This document shows, one piece after another, positions 8,344-17,899 of a stretch of DNA of 64,000 nucleotides. Positions within the stretch are counted from its first letter, which is position 1; the number at the start of each line of letters is the position of its first letter. Position numbers and translations under genes: made by a program. Where the stretch lies: positions 62,001-126,000 of the forward strand of contig NZ_VKOG01000005.1 in assembly GCF_007474545.1 (NCBI RefSeq). Direction: 5' to 3'. The notes under the pieces were generated by a model, which was not told where the DNA came from, made no database searches, and saw only the letters and a list, made by a program, of their open reading frames with translations. The stretch comes from Chryseobacterium binzhouense (GTDB taxonomy: Bacteria; Bacteroidota; Bacteroidia; Flavobacteriales; Weeksellaceae).

Positions 8344-9993
8344 ATGTTTGATAAGCAGCAGCGAAAACTCAAAAGATCCGCAAAACTGATTTCCGTTTTA
8401 AGCAAATACGGTTTTAAAGATTTGATTTCCAGAATGAATGGAAACAAAAAGTCTGAAGAAAAGCTTCATGATCCAGATGAAATCGTTTCTAAAGGAACCG
8501 TTTACGAACGGATTCGTCTTGCTTTGGAAGAATTGGGTCCTACTTTCGTCAAGCTTGGACAATCTTTCAGCAACCGGGAAGATTTGCTTCCGCCGGAAAT
8601 GATTCAGGAGCTGCAAAAGCTTCAGGACAGGGTAGAAGTAATAGAAATGAATGTTGAGGAAATTCTTGAAAATGAATTTAATATTTCTGTAAAAGAATAT
8701 TTTAAGGAAATTAATCCTAATCCGATTGCAACCGCTTCTATTGCGCAAGTCTACAAAGGATTTTTGCTGACTGGTGAAGAAGTGATTTTAAAAATTAAAA
8801 AACCTGATATTCTTCCTGTTATTGAAGATGATCTGCTTTTGATTAAAGATCTGATAAAGCTGATTTCTACCTATTCTGAAATTGATTCTAAATTAAATCT
8901 CAAACAGGCAGTTTCAACTTTTGAAAAATCTTTACTGGAAGAGATTTCCCTTGTAAATGAGCGTAATAACATCCATCAGTTTGCGCTTAATTTTAAAAAC
9001 AATAAAGAAACCTACGTTCCGAAAATTTATGATGAGTTCTGTAATAACAACATCTTGTGTATGGAATTTATAGACGGAATAAAAGTTACAGATACCGCAT
9101 CACTTCAAAAACACGGGATTGACCCTGTCACCGTTTCCGAAACCGGTTTGCAGTTGTTTGTCTCACAGATTTTAGATTATGGATTCTTTCATGTAGATCC
9201 TCATGCAGGAAATATTCTGGTTAAAAAGGACGGAAAAGTTGTTTTTATTGATTTTGGCGCAGTTGGAAAAATTCAGCCTAATGATAAAGAAATCCTTGAA
9301 AATCTGATTATCAGTTTTGTGGCTAAAAATCCGAAGAAAATAGTCCGTTATCTAAAGAAAATGGCTGTAAGCTATGAGATTCCCAACGATAGAAAATTTG
9401 AGAATGATGTGGAAGAAGTACTTAATTTTGTTCACAGTACTTCATTGAAAGACATCAATCCGCAGGTTATCATGAATAAAATGAAAGATGTGCTGAAGGA
9501 AAACCGACTGTATATGCCGGATTATTTTTATCTTCTTTTCAAAGGAATTGGTCTTATTGAAGGGGTAGGAAGAACCATCAATCCTGATTTGGACGTAGTC
9601 AAAAGCCTGAATCCTTATGCCAGAAAAATTTTCACTAAAAGAATAAGTCCTGAAAAGGTTTTGAAAAAAAGTCTTGAAAAAATTCAGAATTTCACCGATA
9701 ATATAGATGATATTCCCAAAGAACTGAGATCTGTTTTACAAAAACTTGATGACGATCAGTTTACGATTTCCAGCGAAATAAAAAATATTGAAAAAACTAA
9801 CCAGCTCATTAAGTCAAGTGTTATCAATTTAATATTTACAATGATCTTAGGGGCGAATATTATTGCGACTGCTATTGTTTTTGTATCTGAACAAGGACCG
9901 AGGATAGGAGAGATGTCTTTGGTGGCTGTTTTAGGTTTTTGCTTTTCAATTATACTCACGGTTATTTTGTTGCTGCGAATTTTAAGAAAGTAA
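8344..9993 (+). CDS. AarF/UbiB family (ABC1) atypical kinase
   Basis: 549-aa membrane-associated atypical kinase/ATPase. The family marker KLGQSFSNREDLLP is near residue 75, the Ala-rich loop ATASIAQVYKG near residue 130, and the kinase-like core includes HVDPHAGNILV and VFIDFGAVGKI. Two hydrophobic segments at the C-terminus (about residues 495-520 and 525-547) would anchor it to the inner membrane. In other bacteria UbiB supports ubiquinone synthesis; Flavobacteriia make menaquinone, so a role in lipid or quinone handling is only inferred. Starts at the ATG at 8344; no operon partner. Confidence 0.9.
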   Translation: MFDKQQRKLKRSAKLISVLSKYGFKDLISRMNGNKKSEEKLHDPDEIVSKGTVYERIRLALEELGPTFVKLGQSFSNREDLLPPEMIQELQKLQDRVEVIEMNVEEILENEFNISVKEYFKEINPNPIATASIAQVYKGFLLTGEEVILKIKKPDILPVIEDDLLLIKDLIKLISTYSEIDSKLNLKQAVSTFEKSLLEEISLVNERNNIHQFALNFKNNKETYVPKIYDEFCNNNILCMEFIDGIKVTDTASLQKHGIDPVTVSETGLQLFVSQILDYGFFHVDPHAGNILVKKDGKVVFIDFGAVGKIQPNDKEILENLIISFVAKNPKKIVRYLKKMAVSYEIPNDRKFENDVEEVLNFVHSTSLKDINPQVIMNKMKDVLKENRLYMPDYFYLLFKGIGLIEGVGRTINPDLDVVKSLNPYARKIFTKRISPEKVLKKSLEKIQNFTDNIDDIPKELRSVLQKLDDDQFTISSEIKNIEKTNQLIKSSVINLIFTMILGANIIATAIVFVSEQGPRIGEMSLVAVLGFCFSIILTVILLLRILRK

Positions 9994-10119
9994 ATTTATT
10001 TAAACATCTGAAATTAAACTACCAGCAAATTTAGTTTTATACGTAATATTAAATTTTAGCTTTTAGGATATTTAAAAAGTTTCCATCTTTTAACATCTTA
10101 CACCCATTATAAAATTGCC

Positions 10120-10127
10120 TATCTTTG
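10120..10127 (+). promoter_or_regulatory. -7 promoter box of the DEAD-box helicase gene
   Basis: TATCTTTG matches TAnnTTTG and ends only 4 bases before the ATG at 10132, which implies a leaderless or nearly leaderless transcript. No clear -33 TTG. Confidence 0.6.
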
Positions 10128-10131
10128 CAAA

Positions 10132-11484
10132 ATGGAAAAAATCACTTTTGCAGATTTCGACTTACCGGAAAAAATTCTTGATGTATTGGCAGATCTCAAT
10201 CTTTTTGAACCCACGCCTATTCAGGAAAAAAGTCTGAAACCTATTCTTTCAGGAAGGGATATAATGGGAATTGCCCAAACGGGAACCGGAAAAACTTTAG
10301 CGTATCTTTTGCCGATTCTCAAAACATGGAAGTACAATAAAACTGGAAATCCTACGGTTCTGGTTTTAGTTCCTACCAGAGAATTGGTCGTTCAGGTTAC
10401 AGAAATTCTGGAAAAACTCACCGAAAATATTACAGCAAGAGTGATTGGTATTTACGGAGGCAAAAACATCAATACACAGAAACTGCTGTTTGATAATGGC
10501 TGTGATATTCTTGTAGGAACGCCCGGAAGAGTGATGGATCTCGCAATAGACAATGCAATCTCTCTGCGTGAGGTAACAAAATTAGTCATTGATGAGTTTG
10601 ACGAAATGCTGAATCTTGGTTTCAGACCACAGCTCACCCATATTTTTGAAATGATGAAAGAGAAAAGACAGAATATTCTTTTCTCGGCAACGATGACAGA
10701 AGCTGTTGATGATATGCTGGATGAATATTTTGCAAGTCCTGTAGAAATTTCGTTGGCAAAATCAGGAACGCCACTTGAAAAAATTGAGCAGACTGCCTAT
10801 AAAGTTGAAAATTTCAACACAAAAATCAATTTACTTGAACATTTGCTGAAAGCGAACGAAGATATGTCTAAAGTATTGGTATTTGCCAATAATAAAAAGC
10901 ATGCTGATCTTCTTTTTACTAAAATTGATGAGCTGTTTCCTGATCAGTTTGATGTCATTCACTCCAATAAATCTCAGAACTACCGTTTGAAAGCGATGAA
11001 ACTTTTTGAAAATGAGGAAATAAGAGGTCTGATTACAACTGATGTAATGGCAAGAGGTCTGGATATTTCAGATATTACTCATGTTATCAACTTCGAAACT
11101 CCCGAAGTTCCAGAGCAGTATATTCACAGAATCGGTAGAACAGGTAGAGCTGATAAAGATGGTAAAGCGGTCATTTTTGTTACTAAAAAAGAAGAATCTC
11201 TAGCTTTAGACATTGAACTTTTGATGGATAAGGAACTCAAATATATTCCGTTCCCTGAAGAAGTGAAGATTAATCCTAAAAAGATCGCATCTGAAGAAGA
11301 AAACGTGATCATGAAAAATCCTAATCAGGTTAAATTATCTGAAGGTGGTGGAGCATTTCACGAGAAAAAAGACAAAAACAAGAAAGAAAACTGGGGCGGT
11401 CCTTCAAAAAGAAAAGCTCCTAAAAAATTCGGAGCTAACAGAGCACAGCAAAAGGCTATTTCAAAATCAAAGCGAAAGAAATAA
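10132..11484 (+). CDS. DEAD-box-family RNA helicase with DEFD motif II
   Basis: 450-aa ATP-dependent RNA helicase. Motifs in order: Q motif (FEPTPIQEKSL), Walker A AQTGTGKT, PTREL, TPGRVMD, motif II written DEFD instead of DEAD, FSATM, VLVFANNKK, TTDVMARGLDIS and HRIGRTGRADK. A basic, Lys-rich tail from about residue 405 probably binds RNA, as in RhlE or CshA type proteins acting in ribosome assembly or mRNA decay. The Ala-to-Phe change in motif II keeps both acidic residues, so ATPase activity is expected. Monocistronic, with a promoter box next to the ATG. Confidence 0.93.
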   Translation: MEKITFADFDLPEKILDVLADLNLFEPTPIQEKSLKPILSGRDIMGIAQTGTGKTLAYLLPILKTWKYNKTGNPTVLVLVPTRELVVQVTEILEKLTENITARVIGIYGGKNINTQKLLFDNGCDILVGTPGRVMDLAIDNAISLREVTKLVIDEFDEMLNLGFRPQLTHIFEMMKEKRQNILFSATMTEAVDDMLDEYFASPVEISLAKSGTPLEKIEQTAYKVENFNTKINLLEHLLKANEDMSKVLVFANNKKHADLLFTKIDELFPDQFDVIHSNKSQNYRLKAMKLFENEEIRGLITTDVMARGLDISDITHVINFETPEVPEQYIHRIGRTGRADKDGKAVIFVTKKEESLALDIELLMDKELKYIPFPEEVKINPKKIASEEENVIMKNPNQVKLSEGGGAFHEKKDKNKKENWGGPSKRKAPKKFGANRAQQKAISKSKRKK

Positions 11485-11488
11485 AAAA

Positions 11489-11511
11489 ATCCCGATTCAT
11501 TCGGGATTTTG
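11489..11511. terminator. Bidirectional intrinsic terminator
   Basis: ATCCCGA (11489-11495) pairs with TCGGGAT (11501-11507) around a 5-base loop, with A-run before and T-run after. It lies between the convergent helicase and SGNH hydrolase genes and can serve both. Confidence 0.88.
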
Positions 11512-11564
11512 TATTCATGTGTTCATTATCTTCTTAACGAAGAAAATTCAATTTATGATCGTCA

Positions 11565-12221
11565 TTATTTCATATACAGTTTCATTACAGAAGCCCAGAG
11601 TCGATAGCCTTCAGGAGTCATGTGCAATCTGTCTTCTACAAACAAATCTTCACGCACCTTCCCATTAGAGTCATTCATTACTTTGGTAATATCAATAAAA
11701 TCAGCATTTTTTTCTTTCTTCATCAATCTGGCTATTTTCATATTAGCTTCTTTCATTTGCTTCCAAAGGTGCTCTCTGCTCGGAGAATATTTTATCGAAA
11801 TATAATCTACCTGAATATTCGGAAACTTTTCTCTTATTTTAGCATATAGAGTTTTAAATCTTTCCACCACGACATCAGATTTTAGCTGAGCATCATCCGC
11901 AAAATCGTTTTCTCCGCAGTAGATAATGATCTGTTTTGGCTCATAAGGCTGTAGAAGATCTTCAGCATAATAATTAAGATCAGTCAGTCTGGAACCTCCA
12001 AAACCACGGTTGATAATAACTTTGCCGGGAAAATAATCCGAAACATCCTGCCATTTAGTAAAAGATGAACTTCCTAAAAGCAAAATAGAATTATTTGGCG
12101 GAACAATCTCCTGATCAAGCTTTTTAAAATTTTGAATTTCATCCCAGAAAATTGGTTTTTTCTCCTGAGAAAAATTTAAAATAAAAATCAATAAAAGTAC
12201 AACAGAAAAAATCTTCTTCAT
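11565..12221 (-). CDS. Secreted SGNH/GDSL-type hydrolase
   Basis: 218-aa esterase-like protein with a cleavable signal peptide (MKKIFSVVLLLIFILNFSQ). All four SGNH blocks are visible: Ser in LLLGSSSF, Gly in NRGFGGS, Asn in GENDF, and the Asp/His pair in DRLHMTPEGY. Substrates of related proteins include platelet-activating factor-type lipids and acetylated sugars, but nothing here points to one. Followed downstream on the same strand by the terminator shared with the helicase gene. Confidence 0.88.
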   Translation of the reverse strand: MKKIFSVVLLLIFILNFSQEKKPIFWDEIQNFKKLDQEIVPPNNSILLLGSSSFTKWQDVSDYFPGKVIINRGFGGSRLTDLNYYAEDLLQPYEPKQIIIYCGENDFADDAQLKSDVVVERFKTLYAKIREKFPNIQVDYISIKYSPSREHLWKQMKEANMKIARLMKKEKNADFIDITKVMNDSNGKVREDLFVEDRLHMTPEGYRLWASVMKLYMK

Positions 12222-12249
12222 TTTAGTAGTATAAGAGTATTAATGTAAT

Positions 12250-12273
12250 AAAAACTCCCGATAATTTCGGGAG
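12250..12273 (-). terminator. Intrinsic terminator of the lipocalin-like gene
   Basis: CTCCCGA (12255-12261) and TCGGGAG (12267-12273); on the minus strand the stem is followed by TTTTT. It lies just after the stop of the gene ending at 12280. Confidence 0.85.
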
Positions 12274-12279
12274 CATTGG

Positions 12280-12735
12280 TTATCTTTTGTAAGTTATATA
12301 AGTGTAATCTATCTTCGTGTCACCGTCCTGATCTATATTATCAGTCAAGGTCATGAGCTGTAGTTCCGAACTGCTTAGAATAATGACTTTAAATGGTCTT
12401 TCAGAATCATTCGCAAATTTGGTGACAAGAATTTTTTCCTCGTTACTGTATGAATAGGTTCCTTCTGTCTTTACATTACTGCAATTGGCACCTGATCCTG
12501 TAAAAGCATTATAAGATGTATAATAATCTGTTCTGAACTCTAACGTGTTTTTTGTCTCACAGCCTGTAGGAACAATTGTTGAAATTATCGTTTTATTATC
12601 TGCTCCGGAGACAACTTCAGTTTTTACAGTTTTCCATTCACCCTTCAGCATATCAAGTTCATAAGCTTGATAGTCATCTTCACATGAAGTCAACGCCAAT
12701 GCGGAAAAGGCAAATAAAAGTAGGTGTTTTTTCAT
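12280..12735 (-). CDS. Lipocalin-like lipoprotein
   Basis: 151-aa lipoprotein. ATG 12735 is chosen over an in-frame GTG two codons upstream. The leader ends in the lipobox LTSC, followed by EDD. The mature part starts LKGEWKTVKTEVVSG, the opening strand typical of the Bacteroidetes lipocalin-like group, and continues with short beta strands (FRTDYYTSYNAF, EGTYSYSNEEKILVTKF) to the C-terminus. Binding partner unknown. It has its own terminator. Confidence 0.7.
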   Translation of the reverse strand: MKKHLLLFAFSALALTSCEDDYQAYELDMLKGEWKTVKTEVVSGADNKTIISTIVPTGCETKNTLEFRTDYYTSYNAFTGSGANCSNVKTEGTYSYSNEEKILVTKFANDSERPFKVIILSSSELQLMTLTDNIDQDGDTKIDYTYITYKR

Positions 12736-12844
12736 TTTCACAAATTTTATAATATGCTAAAATATAAATAAATTTGAAATATATATAATGAAATCAAGGA
12801 TTTTTGAACGAATGATTGAAGAAAAATTATTTTTAAATAAAAAT

Positions 12845-12896
12845 TTGAGGTCAATAAGTGAATTTATTAATAAAATTCAACCTTCTCTGACCTCAA
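12845..12896 (-). terminator. Long inverted repeat after the alcohol dehydrogenase gene
   Basis: TTGAGGTCA (12845-12853) and TGACCTCAA (12888-12896) are perfect 9-bp arms; the loop contains a second AT-rich near-palindrome. It lies 29 bases past the stop at 12925. The T-run after it is weak, so it may act as a terminator or an mRNA 3'-end stabiliser. Confidence 0.5.
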
Positions 12897-12924
12897 TCAT
12901 TCAAATTTTATAGAAATTTTAAAA

Positions 12925-14088
12925 TTAATAACTCATTTCTACAATTTTATAAACATCCTTTGGAGTAAGATTTTTATTTTCACCTAAGCCAACCCAGTTT
13001 CTTTCTGTAAATGCTTTTTCAATCTTTTCTGCTGTTCCTTCAAAATCTGTTGTATAATCTGAAAGTTTAGTCTGTATCTCAAGACTATGAAAAAACTCCT
13101 CAAGCTTAGCAATAGCTTTTTCTGCTTTTTCTTCAGTATTTCCTTCAGAAATTCCCCAGACTCTTTCTGCATACTGTGCCAGTTTACCTTTTTTAGTTTC
13201 GAAATTATAACGATAGTGTGAAGGGGCAATTACAGCAAGTGTTCGTGCATGATCAATTCCGTAATGTGCTGTAAGCTCGTGTCCCATTGCATGAACAGCC
13301 CAGTCTGTAACCACTCCTTTCTGAATTAATCCGTTGAGTGCCATTGTGCAGCACCACATAAAATTAGCAGCCGCATCATAGTCAAAATCATCAGCCATAA
13401 CTTTAGGAGCTGCATTCTGTAAGCTGATTAAAATACTTTCGGCAATTCTTTCCTGTAAATCAGCAGAAGAAGGGCTGGTCATGTACTGTTCCAGAACATG
13501 AGTATAAGCATCTGCAATTCCGTTAGCAATCTGATTTTTAGGAATCGAACGAACTACTTCCGGATCCAGAACAGAAAACTGCGGAAACAGACCAGGACCT
13601 CCTGAAGAAAGTTTTTCGTTGGTTTCTCTTCTTGAAATCACATATCCGGAATTCATTTCAGATCCGGTTGCAGGTAATGTAAGAACGGTTCCGAAAGGCA
13701 TTCCTTTACCCTCCATTGTTCGTACGGGTTTTGTAAGAATTTCCCATGGTTCACCATCATAATTAGCAGCAGCAGATAGAAATTTAACCCCGTCTATAAC
13801 CGATCCACCTCCTACAGCAAGCAGATAGTTGATATTGTTTTCTTTAATATACCGTAAAGCCTTAACCAGGACTTCGTATTCCGGATTAGCCGGAACCCCT
13901 CCAAACTCATGCATATCATGGTCTTTCAAAGCATCTTTTACCTGGTCGTAAATACCATTGTTTTTAATACTTCCGCCTCCGTAAATCATTAAAATTCTGG
14001 CATCTTGTGGAATTTCTTTTGAAATTTTGGTCATTTCACCTTTCCCGAAAAGTATTTTTGTTGGATTTTTAAACTCGAAATTTAGCAT
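12925..14088 (-). CDS. Iron-containing alcohol dehydrogenase (YqhD-like aldehyde reductase)
   Basis: 387-aa group III metal-dependent alcohol dehydrogenase. The cofactor loop GGGSVIDGVKFLSAAANY (about residues 90-110) is close to that of E. coli YqhD, an NADPH-dependent aldehyde reductase. Metal ligands are the Asp in ADAYTHVLEQY and the His residues in HAMGHELTAHYGIDHARTL. Likely role: detoxifying short-chain aldehydes. The length fits YqhD. Neighbours are unrelated secreted proteins, so no pathway context. Confidence 0.9.
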   Translation of the reverse strand: MLNFEFKNPTKILFGKGEMTKISKEIPQDARILMIYGGGSIKNNGIYDQVKDALKDHDMHEFGGVPANPEYEVLVKALRYIKENNINYLLAVGGGSVIDGVKFLSAAANYDGEPWEILTKPVRTMEGKGMPFGTVLTLPATGSEMNSGYVISRRETNEKLSSGGPGLFPQFSVLDPEVVRSIPKNQIANGIADAYTHVLEQYMTSPSSADLQERIAESILISLQNAAPKVMADDFDYDAAANFMWCCTMALNGLIQKGVVTDWAVHAMGHELTAHYGIDHARTLAVIAPSHYRYNFETKKGKLAQYAERVWGISEGNTEEKAEKAIAKLEEFFHSLEIQTKLSDYTTDFEGTAEKIEKAFTERNWVGLGENKNLTPKDVYKIVEMSY

Positions 14089-14229
14089 TGTTCTTATTTA
14101 TTTTACACCAAATTTACGAATACATATAAAATAACTACCTCTCTAAAGCTTTAAATTTTTAATGAATGAATTTGATTAAAACTATCAGGCATTTTGTGAT
14201 TTATATGTTGTCATTTCAACCGATACATT

Positions 14230-14673
14230 TTAAAGATCGTTTAGTCTGCTCTTTAATTCTTCCATACTGTAATTTGCAGGAATTGCTTCTTTACCATTTT
14301 CATTGATGAGACCATAATAATTGTTGATAGATTCTACCAGAGCGTAACCTTTTTTAAGTTCGTCAAATTTTCGTATTCTTTTGTAAATGGCCGGTACAAC
14401 CAATTTTCCTTGAATGTCAATCATGCCATACGTATCTGAAATTGATTTTACCAAAGCTAAATCTTTATGTAATTTTCCAAATTTGTCAATTTTAGAATAA
14501 ACAGGAGCTACAACCTGCTTGTTATCCTTATCAATAAATCCGTAAGTTCCGGACATGGTTTTTACCATTGCCCAGTTAGTCTGATATTCATTATAAGGAT
14601 AAACTTTTTTATATTGCGCAAAAGATTTTATGCTTGTGATGATCATTAAACCTGCAAAGAAAGTTTTTATCAT
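14230..14673 (-). CDS. Secreted WG-repeat protein
   Basis: 147-aa exported protein with a signal peptide ending SFA before QYKK. Three WG-type repeats follow: WAMVKTMSGTYGFIDKDN, LALVKSISDTYGMIDIQG and YALVESINNYYGLINENG, each with a trailing P-x-Y segment. WG repeats form beta-rich folds of unknown function in Bacteroidetes. It is short, with only three repeats. Confidence 0.8.
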   Translation of the reverse strand: MIKTFFAGLMIITSIKSFAQYKKVYPYNEYQTNWAMVKTMSGTYGFIDKDNKQVVAPVYSKIDKFGKLHKDLALVKSISDTYGMIDIQGKLVVPAIYKRIRKFDELKKGYALVESINNYYGLINENGKEAIPANYSMEELKSRLNDL

Positions 14674-14757
14674 ACCTTAAAATATTTGGATTTCGAAAAA
14701 ATAAAATAAACATTAAGTAAGCATTAGCAAAGTTAATTATCACTTATTATTGAAAAA

Positions 14758-15162
14758 CTATTGTAATATAATTTTGTAGTATCCATTTTCGTCAGTAACA
14801 TCTATTCCAATTCCCGTAAAAGATAATTTGTTGATCTGAAAACCATTACAACCGCCTTTAAACTCCGAAGACTCTATGGAAAAATTAAAAACTCTTACTG
14901 CTGAATAAAATGTATAATTTTTTGTTCCGTTATATGCGCCTACATTTTCAAGCACAATTTTATTGTCTGACGTTTTTGTCAATTCTATTTTACCTTTATT
15001 TTCTTCCTCAATATAAAAGTTGCCCAGATTACCATTGGAGATTAAATTCTCATTATTCGAGTTCACTACCTCAAATACGACAGGAAGAGGAGCATTATAA
15101 CATTCTTCGCCACACGCTGTGAAAATAAAAACTGATATGAGAACAAGAAAAATATTTTTCAT
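14758..15162 (-). CDS. Small lipoprotein of unknown function
   Basis: 134-aa lipoprotein with leader MKNIFLVLISVFIFTAC (lipobox FTAC). The mature part is beta-rich with three further Cys residues (GEECYN, GGCNG) that could form a disulfide. I do not recognise a family. It may share a transcript with the WG-repeat gene 84 bases downstream. Confidence 0.65.
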   Translation of the reverse strand: MKNIFLVLISVFIFTACGEECYNAPLPVVFEVVNSNNENLISNGNLGNFYIEEENKGKIELTKTSDNKIVLENVGAYNGTKNYTFYSAVRVFNFSIESSEFKGGCNGFQINKLSFTGIGIDVTDENGYYKIILQ

Positions 15163-15325
15163 TTCAGGATATTTAAATTATGAAGTAGCAACTAATTAAA
15201 TTCAAACAATTTTGCTGTCAGTTATACCAACGTAAAAATATCAATATTTCATTTAAGATTTTAAAATTTTGATGAAAAAATAATATTTAATGGTATGATT
15301 CACCCCCGAAAGTTCAAAAAATCCC

Positions 15326-15333
15326 TAAATTTG
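15326..15333 (+). promoter_or_regulatory. -7 promoter box of ppc
   Basis: TAAATTTG matches TAnnTTTG and ends 5 bases before the ATG, again implying a very short leader. Confidence 0.55.
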
Positions 15334-15338
15334 TTATT

Positions 15339-17873
15339 ATGATACACGACCAACGAGAAGAAAAATTCAGGCAGATTGTGGAAAATAAATTCCAGATTTA
15401 TAATTCATTATTTATGAGTCTGCCGTATGATAAAATGACCAATATCGGTATGCTTCTGCCTTTTCTTTGTGAAGAAAGCAGAGACGGCTATCAGAAAGGA
15501 AAAACTCCGGTAGAAATCGTAGAAGAGTTTTTCACAAGTCATACCGATTTACAGACTGAAGATCAGAAATTGGAACTTCTTTTTAAAATCATACAGTATA
15601 TTGAAAGACAAGTAGTTTTATTTGACAGTATTGAAGATGCTGCATTTCCCGGATTGCACTCCGAAAGCGATAACGGAACCATAACCAATCTTTATGAAAG
15701 AGCTTATCACGATCATAAGCTTGAAAAGGTAAGAGAAAAACTAAAAGATTTTACTGTAAAAATTGTATTTACAGCCCATCCCACACAGTTTTATCCCAGT
15801 TCCGTGCAACGCATCATTCATGATTTGAGACACGCAATCAGTTCAGATTCAATCACCAATATAGATATGCTGTTGCAGCAACTTGGCAAAACTCCTTTTG
15901 TTAATAAAGAAAAACCTACTCCGATTGATGAAGCGTTAAGCATCATTCATTATTTAAGATATGTCTATTATGATTCTATCGGTGAGTTGTTTGATAAAAT
16001 CAAAAAAACATTTGGCAACAGTCACGATCATCTCCACGAAGATATCATCCAGCTTGGCTTTTGGCCGGGAGGAGACCGGGACGGCAATCCTTTTGTGACA
16101 GCAGAAGTCACCAAAAGAGTTTCTGAAGAATTACGTTCAGCGATTTTAAAATCCTATTATGCTAATTTGAAAGACGTACGAAGAAGACTGAGTTTCAGAG
16201 GAGTTTCAGAAGTTTTGGGAAAACTGAGCGCCGAATTGTATTCCGCAATTTTCCGAAATGAAAAACTGAGCACTGAAAATATTCTTAAGCACCTGAATGA
16301 AGCCGAAGAAATTTTAGTGAAAGAACACAATTCGCTCTTTCTGAAAGTGCTTATCAATTTTAAAGACCGCGTGAAAATTTTCGGGACTCATTTTGCAACA
16401 TTAGACATCCGGCAGGACAGCAGAATTCATCAGCAGGTAATTGATGAGGTATTTGCAAAACTGTTTGGAAATATTGATGCAGATTATTCTGAAAAATATT
16501 ACAAACTAATAGAACATTCTGGAAAAGCTGCAGCCGATGATTTTGAAGATATTGTAAGAGATACATTGATCAATGTTCAGCAAATCAGACAAATTCAGGA
16601 TTTCAACGGAATCAGAGGGATGAACCGCTATATTATTTCCAATTCTGATGCGGTGAAAGATGTAATGAATGTGTATGCTTTTTTCAAAATCTCAGGCTAT
16701 CAGGATGACGAAATCAATATGGATATCGTTCCTCTTTTTGAAACGATGGAAGGTCTTGCGAATGCAGAAAATGTGATGCTGGATCTGTATCAAAATCCTG
16801 TCTATAAAAAACATCTCCACAGAAGAGGAAATCAGCAGACCATCATGCTCGGTTTTTCAGACGGTACAAAAGATGGAGGCTACCTCAAAGCCAACTGGGA
16901 AATTTATAAAGCTAAAGAAATCCTCACAAAAATATCTGAAGAAAACGGAATAAAAGTGGTGTTTTTTGACGGTAGAGGCGGTCCGCCGGCAAGAGGCGGA
17001 GGCAAAACGCACGATTTTTATGCATCACAGGGAAAAACGATAGCCAATAATAAAATTGAACTTACTATTCAGGGGCAGACCATCACAAGTATTTTTGGAA
17101 ATAAAGAGCAGGCTAAGTATAATTTTGAACAGCTTCTGACTGCGGGAATAGAAAATGATGTGTTTAAAAATTCAAAAAAAGATTTAACCGAACACGAAAG
17201 AAAGCTGATTATTGAGCTTGCAGAAATCAGTTATAAGAAATATTCAGACTTAAAGGCACATCCGATGTTTGTTCCATATCTTCAGGAAATGAGTACGCTG
17301 GAATATTACGGAAAGACCAATATTGGCAGCCGTCCGTCAAAACGTGGCGACGGAAATGAGCTTAAATTTGAAGATTTAAGAGCAATTCCATTCGTGGGAT
17401 CATGGTCTCAGCTTAAGCAGAATGTTCCCGGTTTTTTCGGTTTTGGATTTGCGATGCAGCAACTGAAAGAACAAGGAAGGTTTGATGAGATAAAGAATTT
17501 ATACAGAGGATCAGATTTTTTCAAAACATTAGTTTTAAACTCAATGATGAGTATGAATAAGTCTTATTTTCCGCTGACGTATTATATTAAAGACAATCCT
17601 AAATTTGGCGACTTTTGGCAAATTTTATTTGAAGAATTTCAACTGTCAAAAGAGATTATGCTGGAGCTTACAGGTTTCAAAATCCTTCAGCAGGAAGATC
17701 CGCTTTCAAGAAAATCTGTAAAAATCCGCGAAAAAATTGTGCTTCCGCTTTTGAGCATTCAGCAATATGCATTAATAAAAATTCAAAAAGGCGAAGGAAA
17801 TATTGAAGCGTACAAAAAACTGGTTACCCGTTCTTTGTTTGGTAACATTAATGCAAGCAGAAACTCTGCCTAA
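15339..17873 (+). CDS. ppc: Phosphoenolpyruvate carboxylase
   Basis: Cytoplasmic enzyme that carboxylates PEP to oxaloacetate, refilling the TCA cycle. 844 aa, slightly shorter than the roughly 880 aa of E. coli. Visible motifs: catalytic His147 in FTAHPTQFYPSS, GFWPGGDRDGNPF, the substrate loop GFSDGTKDGGYL, FDGRGGPPARGGGKTHDF, GSRPSKRGDG and RAIPFVGSWSQ. The C-terminus reads LFGNINASRNSA rather than the conserved NTG ending of classical PEPC; this may be lineage-specific. Followed by a strong terminator. Confidence 0.97.
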   Translation: MIHDQREEKFRQIVENKFQIYNSLFMSLPYDKMTNIGMLLPFLCEESRDGYQKGKTPVEIVEEFFTSHTDLQTEDQKLELLFKIIQYIERQVVLFDSIEDAAFPGLHSESDNGTITNLYERAYHDHKLEKVREKLKDFTVKIVFTAHPTQFYPSSVQRIIHDLRHAISSDSITNIDMLLQQLGKTPFVNKEKPTPIDEALSIIHYLRYVYYDSIGELFDKIKKTFGNSHDHLHEDIIQLGFWPGGDRDGNPFVTAEVTKRVSEELRSAILKSYYANLKDVRRRLSFRGVSEVLGKLSAELYSAIFRNEKLSTENILKHLNEAEEILVKEHNSLFLKVLINFKDRVKIFGTHFATLDIRQDSRIHQQVIDEVFAKLFGNIDADYSEKYYKLIEHSGKAAADDFEDIVRDTLINVQQIRQIQDFNGIRGMNRYIISNSDAVKDVMNVYAFFKISGYQDDEINMDIVPLFETMEGLANAENVMLDLYQNPVYKKHLHRRGNQQTIMLGFSDGTKDGGYLKANWEIYKAKEILTKISEENGIKVVFFDGRGGPPARGGGKTHDFYASQGKTIANNKIELTIQGQTITSIFGNKEQAKYNFEQLLTAGIENDVFKNSKKDLTEHERKLIIELAEISYKKYSDLKAHPMFVPYLQEMSTLEYYGKTNIGSRPSKRGDGNELKFEDLRAIPFVGSWSQLKQNVPGFFGFGFAMQQLKEQGRFDEIKNLYRGSDFFKTLVLNSMMSMNKSYFPLTYYIKDNPKFGDFWQILFEEFQLSKEIMLELTGFKILQQEDPLSRKSVKIREKIVLPLLSIQQYALIKIQKGEGNIEAYKKLVTRSLFGNINASRNSA

Positions 17874-17899
17874 AGAAATTCTTTTAAAACATTTAATAA

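Noticed and set aside
12984..13229. 81-residue minus-strand ORF inside the alcohol dehydrogenase gene
   Set aside because: Same strand but different frame from a well-supported enzyme; Lys/Gln-rich shadow.
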